DNA of 32,057 bases from an uncultured Saprospiraceae bacterium (GTDB lineage: Bacteria > Bacteroidota > Bacteroidia > Chitinophagales > Saprospiraceae): assembly GCA_937997635.1 (NCBI GenBank), contig CALLFA010000014.1:1-32057 (forward strand). The letters are read 5' to 3'. Both the position numbers and the translations under genes were made by a program. The notes beneath the pieces are model-generated. The model searched no databases. It was not told the DNA's origin and saw only the letters and a program-made list of their open reading frames with translations. Positions 1-5,993 of the stretch are shown in pieces. How positions within the stretch are numbered: the first letter of the stretch is position 1; each line of letters begins with the position of its first letter.

Positions 1-102
1 ACCAAAGGTTCCAAAGTGAGCCAAAGGTTTCATAATTTCCGCCAACAGGCGGATTATTTGGTATTGTTCTTGCACCTCTCACAAGTTGATGGAAGAGACT
101 AA
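1..102 (+). CDS. 3' end of an unidentified upstream gene (partial)
   Basis: Frame 1 is open from the window edge to a TAA at 100-102 and encodes 33 residues rich in Gln, Leu and Arg. The stop lies 14 bases inside the following Wzz-like gene, whose ATG is at 89. Such an overlap is what one expects of translationally coupled genes in a polysaccharide cluster. The fragment is too short to assign to a family, and an open frame of this length could arise by chance. The main support is the overlap and the absence of any other candidate for the upstream gene. Confidence 0.4.
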   Translation, partial: TKGSKVSQRFHNFRQQADYLVLFLHLSQVDGRD

Positions 103-1171
103 TTTGATTGATCTAGTCAAAACTGTCTGGAAATGGAGAAAAACCATTCTGGCTGTGACGATCGCCTGTGCAATACTCAGTATTGTAGCTGCTCTCCTTA
201 TGCCTAATTATTATCAATCTAATTCCCTGTTTTATGCTGCCAGTCAAGATTTAGCCAAACCTATGCCGCTAGGTGATTCAGACAGAGATGTTGAGTATTA
301 TGGCAATGATCTCGATATAGATCGACTCCTTAGTATAGCACACTCGAATCCGTTGAAAATTCACTTGATTGATAAATTTGACCTTTACGACAACTACAAG
401 ATAGATCCATCAAGTGCCAATGCAGCTCATAAGGTCAGAGAGAAATTGCAAAAATTAATGAATGTGCAGAAAACAAAATTTGGTGCAATTTCACTAGGGA
501 TAGAAGACAAGGATAGAAATCTGAGTTATGAATTGACTAAAGAGGCGACACACTATATCGATCAATCTGCTTCTGGACAATGGAAAAAGTCACAGCAAAA
601 TTTACTAGAATCTTATAAAATGAAGATCTCAGAAAGTGAAGGTAAAATTAGCGTCATCAACGATTCTTTAAGTCAAATGAAAAAGGACTATGGGATTTTT
701 GATTTAGCAAATCAAAGCGAAATCTTATTGTCACAGCAGTCTTCACTGGATGCAAAAAAGATTTCCATACAAGCAAAATTAAATTCGAGTTTGATAAAGA
801 ACAATAGCGATTCTCTGGAATTCTATTCTGCTTTAAAGAAGGGAGTTGACCAGCAAGTATCAAGTATAAATAGTAAAATTCAACGATTTAATTCTGGATT
901 TAATGAGATCACATCATTGGAAAGACTGCAAATTCAGATGACCCGCCAAATTGCAATCGATAAAGAAAGACACACCCAATTGCAGGCAAGTTTTAATTCG
1001 CCAGTTTCAGGGATTATACAAGTACAAGAACCAGAAGTGCCAGTCTATAAATCTAGACCAAAGCGCTCCATTTACGTTATAGTAGCTACTTTTCTAGGCT
1101 TATTATTCATGTCATTGTATGCCATTGTGTATGAAACATATCTGAGAAATGATCAGCACAAAACAGCATAG
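89..1171 (+). CDS. Wzz-like polysaccharide co-polymerase (chain-length determinant family)
   Basis: The product is a 360-residue inner-membrane protein with the layout of polysaccharide co-polymerases. It has a short cytoplasmic N-terminus, a first membrane segment at about residues 19-41, a long periplasmic part with coiled-coil-like stretches (roughly 160-300), and a second membrane segment near 328-347. A proline-containing run (EPEVPVYKSRPKR) precedes the second segment, as is usual in this family. Such proteins control chain length or export of surface polysaccharide together with a Wzy polymerase, and the next gene is a Wzy/WaaL candidate overlapping by 23 bases. There is no cytoplasmic tyrosine-kinase domain. 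A TTG at 86 directly precedes the ATG; the ATG is preferred. The sequence is diverged, so the exact subfamily is uncertain. Confidence 0.72.
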   Translation: MEETNLIDLVKTVWKWRKTILAVTIACAILSIVAALLMPNYYQSNSLFYAASQDLAKPMPLGDSDRDVEYYGNDLDIDRLLSIAHSNPLKIHLIDKFDLYDNYKIDPSSANAAHKVREKLQKLMNVQKTKFGAISLGIEDKDRNLSYELTKEATHYIDQSASGQWKKSQQNLLESYKMKISESEGKISVINDSLSQMKKDYGIFDLANQSEILLSQQSSLDAKKISIQAKLNSSLIKNNSDSLEFYSALKKGVDQQVSSINSKIQRFNSGFNEITSLERLQIQMTRQIAIDKERHTQLQASFNSPVSGIIQVQEPEVPVYKSRPKRSIYVIVATFLGLLFMSLYAIVYETYLRNDQHKTA

Positions 1172-2591
1172 ATTAGGTTTTTTTACGGGCGGTTTTATTG
1201 CCTTACTCATCCTTTGTGTTATTCTTGCTAGTGTTGTAGAATCATTTGTTATCTATGCAATTCCTTTTACTTTTCTGCTTGCTGCTTTAATCATCCGTCA
1301 ACCAAAAATTCTTTATTTGTTTTTGTTTATGGCATTGCCATTTTCGACAGAATTGGAGTTGCCTGGTGGAGTCGGCTTGGATTTTCCAACAGAATTAATT
1401 TTGATTGTCATCACAGCAGTTGGCTTATTTCTAGGCTTGTCCTATTCAAAAAGAATTGCAAGTCATTACTTTACACACCCAATCTCGTTATTGCTCATTT
1501 GCCAATTTGCTTGGATTGGTTTAACGACAATCACCTCAACGGAGACAACCATTTCAGTAAAATATATCTTGGCAAAGAGTTGGTACATCATTCCCTTTTA
1601 TGGCTTTTCATTTTTTGCACTAAAGCAGAAATCAGATTTTCTAAAGCATATTGGCATTTTGCTTATTGGTGTTTGTTTAGCTTGCTTGTATGTTTGGTAT
1701 AATCATGCACAATCTGGATTTGCATTTGCAGAGATCAATCGATCTGTATATCCAATATTTAGAAATCACGTTAATTATGCATGTCTTGTTTTATTTACCT
1801 TGCCGTTCTTATGGTTATATATACAAGAAAGTAGCAGTAAGTATAAGCCATTGCTAATTGCGTTGTGCCTATTTTTTATGGCGTCTATATTCTTTTCTTA
1901 TACAAGAGCTGCTATAGGTGCAGTATTTATAGGAGTCACAGCGAGTTACATATTTAAATATCGTCTTGCTTTACCAGCAATTGTTCTTTCATTGATCATT
2001 GCTACGCTAGTCACTGTGCATTTAATTCGAAACAATGAATTTATACAATATGCACCTGATTATGATAAAACCATTTCACATCAAAAATTTAATGATTTGA
2101 TTGATGCGACTGCAAAAGGTCAAGATATTTCTACAATGGAAAGAGCCTATAGATGGGTTGCAGGAGTGTATATGGTGAAAGAAAAACCAATTGTCGGCTT
2201 TGGTCCTGGATCATTCTATTCCAATTATAAGGAATATGCGATAACAGCATTCAAAACTTATGTGAGTAATAATCCAGAAAAGTCAACCATACACAATTAC
2301 TATTTTTTGTTACTTGTCGAGCAGGGCATTATTGGGTTACTTTTATTTCTGAGTATTTGCATAGTCGCAATTTTAAGAGGACAATATTTATACCATCGAT
2401 TAGATGGTTTTGAAAAACAATTGGTGATGGCATCTTTGATTTGTTTGATCATGGTGCTTACAATTAATGTTATCAACGATATGGTTGAGTCAATCAAAAC
2501 AGGCTCGTTTTTCTTTTTGAGTTTGGCTTTTATCGTTCGAGCTGATATTTTATTTAAATCCACTGAACAGCGTAAACTGATTGGGCGATAA
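1149..2591 (+). CDS. O-antigen ligase / polymerase family membrane protein
   Basis: The 480-residue product is almost wholly hydrophobic, with about ten to twelve membrane segments. It has a large soluble loop at roughly 290-390, where ligases and polymerases of this family (O-antigen_lig, PF04932) carry their periplasmic loop. The motif HNYYFLLLVEQGIIGLLLFL, close after that loop, matches the conserved 'HN.Y...L.E.G..G' signature. It probably polymerises or transfers an undecaprenyl-linked glycan at the periplasmic face. The ATG at 1149 lies inside the preceding Wzz-like gene, so the two are very likely co-transcribed and coupled. Wzy and WaaL cannot be told apart from sequence alone. The gene ends just before a repeat island. 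Confidence 0.8.
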   Translation: MISTKQHRLGFFTGGFIALLILCVILASVVESFVIYAIPFTFLLAALIIRQPKILYLFLFMALPFSTELELPGGVGLDFPTELILIVITAVGLFLGLSYSKRIASHYFTHPISLLLICQFAWIGLTTITSTETTISVKYILAKSWYIIPFYGFSFFALKQKSDFLKHIGILLIGVCLACLYVWYNHAQSGFAFAEINRSVYPIFRNHVNYACLVLFTLPFLWLYIQESSSKYKPLLIALCLFFMASIFFSYTRAAIGAVFIGVTASYIFKYRLALPAIVLSLIIATLVTVHLIRNNEFIQYAPDYDKTISHQKFNDLIDATAKGQDISTMERAYRWVAGVYMVKEKPIVGFGPGSFYSNYKEYAITAFKTYVSNNPEKSTIHNYYFLLLVEQGIIGLLLFLSICIVAILRGQYLYHRLDGFEKQLVMASLICLIMVLTINVINDMVESIKTGSFFFLSLAFIVRADILFKSTEQRKLIGR

Positions 2592-2618
2592 AAGTCTTAC
2601 GCATGGTGTTTTTGCTTA

Positions 2619-3131
2619 CGCCCCTTCAGGGCTTATGTTATACAATAGGTCTTTTACCAAGGGTTTTACGCTTGGCTATTGTCTGGCGCCCTTTCAGGGC
2701 TTTCATACATTTTGTTCCCGTAAAGTAAATCTAATTAAGACGAAACATGTTCTTAGTTTACGATCATCAAATTAGCTATTAACTCTTTTAAGCTTGCAAT
2801 ACCCCAACGGGGTATCATCAACAGCGGTGGACATGGTCCCCCGCAGATGTAATGATTCGACGAGGAGTCCCAAAGGGACGACCTAGTTTATATGCAATTG
2901 ACTAAACTGTAGGTCGTCCCGTTGGGACTCCTAAACACAACATCACTAAGATGGGGCGATGCCCCATCTTTATGATGAAACCCCGTTGGGGTATTGCTTT
3001 TATCAATCAATTATAATCTTAGCATACAAATTGCTTGTAACATGTGCTAGCCCTGAAAGGGCGCAAAGCATATAGCCAATGGCAACGCCATTGGTGTGAT
3101 GTCGATATTGTAACAAAGCCCTGAAGGGGCG
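2619..3131. repeat. Mirror-symmetric hairpin island 1 (MITE/REPIN-like)
   Basis: Short hairpins with 4-7 bp GC-rich stems and 3-5 nt loops occur in pairs around a centre near 2897. Outermost are two inverted copies of an ~80-bp module (2619-2700 and 3050-3131), each bounded by a GCCCCTTCAGGGC-type and a GCCCTTTCAGGGC-type hairpin. Next is a 24-bp arm at 2796-2819 whose reverse complement recurs at 2974-2997 with one mismatch. Then come a small GGAC-ATG-GTCC hairpin (2829-2839) opposite a 19-bp palindrome (2950-2968). Innermost is a 23-bp arm (2863-2885) whose reverse complement is at 2910-2932 with one mismatch. The whole could fold into a multi-branched cruciform. No transposase gene is present, so a non-autonomous mobile element or REPIN-like structure is an inference. 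Confidence 0.85.
2863..2932. repeat. Central long inverted repeat of island 1
   Basis: Two 23-bp arms (2863-2885 and 2910-2932) are reverse complements with one mismatch, separated by 24 bases. Each arm holds its own small hairpin (GTCCCAAAGGGAC and GTCCCGTTGGGAC), and the spacer adds a partly paired AGTTTA/TAAACT step. The structure can therefore fold either as one stem of about 30 bp or as two small hairpins. There is no T-tract, so it is not an obvious intrinsic terminator. Confidence 0.85.
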
Positions 3132-3276
3132 GAAGCTAGTTTTTAATTTGTATTTCTAAACAGCACACCTTGATTGCATGACCTATCTTGAAAAAGAAAT
3201 TGAATGCAGAAAGAAGAGATGGAATAATTTTAATTGTCATTAGAAATGCGGATGTTTACTTATACAATAAGCTGAA

Positions 3277-4386
3277 ATGAATTATTCAGAACTCAATACA
3301 AGTCCTAGAATATTAATGGGCCCAGGTCCTAGTGATATGCACCCTCGTGTGTACAAGGCATTGTCCACACAGATGATCGGACATTTAGATCCGGAATTTG
3401 TGTCAATAATGGATGAAGTAAAAGAGATGGTCCAAGCGACATTTCAAACGAAAAATAATTTGAGCTTTGTGGTGTCAGCTCCTGGAAGTGCTGGCATGGA
3501 GACATGTCTGGTAAATCTAATTGAGCCTGGAGATGAAGTGTTGATATGTCAACACGGAGTCTTTGGTGGGAGAATGGCTGATATTGCCAAGCGTGCTGGT
3601 GCAACAGTACACATGGTCCAGCAAGAGTGGGGAAAACCAATCGATCCCCAGGATGTCAAAGCTGCTTTGGAGAATTGCGATCCAAAATTGGTTGCAATCG
3701 TTCATGCCGAAACGTCCACAGGTGTTTTGCAACCTTTAGAAGAGATAAGCAAACTGGTCCATGACAAAGAAGCCTTATTTGTTGTTGATGCAGTGACCTC
3801 TTATTGTGGTATAGACTTACGAGTGGATGACTGGGGAATAGATGCCATTTACACAGGCACCCAAAAATGCTTGAGTGCTCCTCCTGGATTATCACCAGTA
3901 TCTTTTAGTGAACGTGCAGTGGAAGTATTGGATGCTAGGACGACACCTGTCCAAAGTTGGTTTTTAGATCTATCTCTAGTTAAAAATTACTGGGCAGGAG
4001 CCAAACGAGCCTATCATCATACAGCACCGATTTCTCAGATCTATGGCATACGAGAAGCATATCGATTGGTATTGGAAGAAGGACTTGAAGCTCGATTCAA
4101 ACGGCATCAAGAAACACATGAACACCTTAGAGATGGATTGGAAGCTTTGGGCTTTAGCTATTTGGTTGATAAAGAATATCGATTGCCAATGTTGAATGCA
4201 GTTTACCTTCCTGAAGGTGTGGAAGAACTACCAATCAGAAAAAAACTATTGAACGAATACAACATCGAAGTCGGTGGCGGTCTTGGTGCTTTTGCTGGAA
4301 AGTTGTGGCGAATTGGACTCATGGGACACAGCTGTGACAAGAATCATGTCAACATGCTGTTGAGTGCGATAAAGGAGATTTTGTAG
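3277..4386 (+). CDS. Alanine-glyoxylate / serine-pyruvate-type aminotransferase (class V, PLP)
   Basis: The 369-residue product is a full-length fold-type I, class V aminotransferase of the AGXT/serine-pyruvate group. Visible marks are the N-terminal GPGPSD motif (15-20), the PLP-ring aspartate D171 in VVDAVTS, and the Schiff-base lysine K197 in GTQKCLSAPPGLSP, very like the SQKxLxAPPG site of eukaryotic AGT. The C-terminal GGGLGAFAGKLWRIGLMGH carries the substrate-carboxylate arginine region. It should transfer an amino group between alanine, serine or a similar donor and glyoxylate or another 2-oxo acid in the cytosol; the true pair cannot be read from sequence. The ATG at 3277 gives the expected N-terminus. 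A GlcD/GlcF-type oxidase lies downstream and could feed it glyoxylate, although an AT-rich HipA-like block now separates them. Confidence 0.88.
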   Translation: MNYSELNTSPRILMGPGPSDMHPRVYKALSTQMIGHLDPEFVSIMDEVKEMVQATFQTKNNLSFVVSAPGSAGMETCLVNLIEPGDEVLICQHGVFGGRMADIAKRAGATVHMVQQEWGKPIDPQDVKAALENCDPKLVAIVHAETSTGVLQPLEEISKLVHDKEALFVVDAVTSYCGIDLRVDDWGIDAIYTGTQKCLSAPPGLSPVSFSERAVEVLDARTTPVQSWFLDLSLVKNYWAGAKRAYHHTAPISQIYGIREAYRLVLEEGLEARFKRHQETHEHLRDGLEALGFSYLVDKEYRLPMLNAVYLPEGVEELPIRKKLLNEYNIEVGGGLGAFAGKLWRIGLMGHSCDKNHVNMLLSAIKEIL

Positions 4387-4433
4387 ATAATTGGAATAAA
4401 TGTTTGCACTTGAACAAAATATCCTGAAGCTAG

Positions 4434-5453
4434 GTGAATAGAGACTTTAAGAAGAAATTGAAAAAGGAAGTTTCTGAGAATGTCTCGGGCACAATTTTAA
4501 ATATATCTAAAATTCCAATTCTCAAAGAGAGTAATTATTGTATTATACCTTTTAACTTAGATGGAGATGCACCAAAGAGGTTTATTAAGGCCTATTTTTA
4601 TGAAAGTGGAAAAGTATATAAATCAAAGTACGAAACTTGGAATGCTTACATTGCAAAAAGTGCACAAAAATGGTATCCTATTGAATCTATTATAGAATAT
4701 TTACTAAATCAAATTGGAGATTCTCTTGGTTTAAAAATGAATTCAACAAGGTTATCTAGGATAAATGGACAAATCAGATTCTTATCAAAGTATTTTTTAG
4801 ATAGTAAAAATGAAAAGTTAGTTCATGGAGCTGAAATTTGTGGTGAGTATCTTGAAGACAGCTATTTGGCGCAGCAGATTGCTGAAGATAGAGGATCAGC
4901 TAGAGAGTTGTTCACAATTGAATTCATAATTGAGGCAATAAATACAGTTTTCAAAGAATGTTGTAAAGATATAATAGAAGCTCTAGTAGAAATGATAGTA
5001 TTTGATGCGATCGTTGGTAATAACGATAGACATTTCTACAATTGGGGAGTAATCAAACAAATTAAAACTGGTGAAATAAAACCAAAATTTTCACCAATTT
5101 ATGATACAGCAAGAGGCTTACTATGGAATTGGAATGATGATTTAGTAAAGATTCAATACCAAAATCTACAAACTGGTGGTGAAAAAATTGAGAAGTATAT
5201 TAATAAAGCTTGTCCAAGGATCAGTATTGATGGCAATTCAAATGTAAATCATTTTGATTTAGTTCATTACATATGGTTAAATTTCGAGAATTATCGAGGA
5301 AAAATTTCTAATTTATTATCATTAAACAATGAAAATGACGTTATAACACTTTACAATACAGATTTTAAACAGTATTTTATCCATGAAAGAAATGAATTAG
5401 TTCGTTATATACTAAAAGAAAGGTTCCAAAGACTAAGAAAAATTATTAATTAG
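4434..5453 (+). CDS. HipA/HipT-like Ser/Thr kinase domain protein
   Basis: The 339-residue product carries the C-terminal kinase signature of HipA. There is a catalytic-loop motif GNNDRHFYN (195-203) with D198 as presumed catalytic base and N203, and a metal-binding motif FSPIYDTARGL with D224. K52 in KRFIKAYF may be the ATP-binding lysine. The length is close to HipT, the kinase half of the split hipBST system, and the HipA N-subdomain-1 is absent here; a protein resembling it is encoded two bases downstream. I do not see the usual Gly-rich SxxGxxxK segment in the N-lobe. The start is GTG at 4434, because a TAG stands immediately before it. Base composition is strikingly AT-rich (60-base samples at 4501 and 5341 count to 22% GC) compared with about 42-48% in neighbouring genes, suggesting transfer. 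HipA_C membership is confident; toxin function is inference. Confidence 0.72.
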   Translation: MNRDFKKKLKKEVSENVSGTILNISKIPILKESNYCIIPFNLDGDAPKRFIKAYFYESGKVYKSKYETWNAYIAKSAQKWYPIESIIEYLLNQIGDSLGLKMNSTRLSRINGQIRFLSKYFLDSKNEKLVHGAEICGEYLEDSYLAQQIAEDRGSARELFTIEFIIEAINTVFKECCKDIIEALVEMIVFDAIVGNNDRHFYNWGVIKQIKTGEIKPKFSPIYDTARGLLWNWNDDLVKIQYQNLQTGGEKIEKYINKACPRISIDGNSNVNHFDLVHYIWLNFENYRGKISNLLSLNNENDVITLYNTDFKQYFIHERNELVRYILKERFQRLRKIIN

Positions 5454-5455
5454 AA

Positions 5456-5851
5456 ATGCTGCAGAAGCTTAAAGATTGGTTTTCAAAAGGTGATGAAGAG
5501 ACTGTCATATCCTTACCGAAAGAAGAAGTTCATAAGTTTGTACTATTACACAATTCATTAGTTATAGGTTATCTTGAAGTTGAAAAAGGATTATGGAAAT
5601 TCTATTATTCCGACGAATTTAAAAGTAACACAGAACTAAGCTATATAACTGGATTTCCAAATTTAGAAAGGACATATTATAGTAGAACTTTATGGCCATT
5701 TTTCAAGATTCGAATTCCCGGCCTTAAACAACCAAGAGTGCAAAAAACAATTAAAAGTGAAAATATTTCAGAACAAGATGAAATTGCACTACTGAAAAGA
5801 TTTGGTAAAAAGTCAATTTCAAATCCTTATTTATTAGATCCTGTTTACTAG
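5456..5851 (+). CDS. HipS-like / HipA N-subdomain-1 protein
   Basis: This 131-residue protein resembles the N-terminal subdomain of HipA (Couple_hipA). The sequence runs through a beta-rich part with GYLEVEKGLWKFYYSDEF (38-55), then LWPFFKIRIPG (79-89), matching the family's 'PFFxNxLPEG' region, and ends with EIALLKRFGKKS (109-120), matching 'LLxxLGxD'. Residues 1-25 are a charged extension. The ATG is two bases after the kinase stop, so the pair must be one transcript. In hipBST the small HipS precedes the kinase and counteracts it; here the order is reversed. An antitoxin or regulatory-subunit role is inferred from domain and position. No HipB-type helix-turn-helix gene is near. Like its partner it is very AT-rich. 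Confidence 0.65.
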   Translation: MLQKLKDWFSKGDEETVISLPKEEVHKFVLLHNSLVIGYLEVEKGLWKFYYSDEFKSNTELSYITGFPNLERTYYSRTLWPFFKIRIPGLKQPRVQKTIKSENISEQDEIALLKRFGKKSISNPYLLDPVY

Positions 5852-5935
5852 AATCCTGCCGAAATAGATTTGAAGCTCATGCCTCTAAAGTTTTAGTATT
5901 AAACTTCTAACAGGATTATTATTGTCATGCAGAAC

Positions 5936-5947
5936 TAGTTTAAACTA
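5936..5947. repeat. 12-bp perfect palindrome before the FAD/Fe-S oxidase gene
   Basis: TAGTTTAAACTA is a perfect palindrome 46 bases upstream of the GTG at 5994. It could be an operator half-site pair for a dimeric regulator, or chance in AT-rich DNA. A second weak inverted repeat (AAGTTT / AAACTT) lies near 5888-5906. Confidence 0.25.
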
Positions 5948-5993
5948 AAAATTTCTTTTGATCTTGGCTTAGACAATGTAATTTCATCTCATC

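Larger units (their letters stand above)
2592..3276. other. Gene-free stretch (685 bp) filled by a hairpin island
   Basis: No convincing gene lies here. Bases 2619-3131 are occupied by a nested, mirror-symmetric set of GC-rich hairpins, listed separately. Bases 3132-3276 are AT-rich leader sequence of the aminotransferase gene, with no promoter I can call with confidence. Confidence 0.8.

Noticed and set aside
1..1171. Tyrosine-kinase (Wzc/BY-kinase) fusion to the Wzz-like protein
   Set aside because: The protein ends 14 residues after the second membrane segment; no Walker motifs or tyrosine cluster are present.
2581..2775. 64-codon plus-strand ORF beginning inside the end of the O-antigen ligase gene
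   Set aside because: It is made of hairpin-repeat sequence translated by chance (APSG and APFQG arise from the GCCCCTTCAGGGC-type hairpins).
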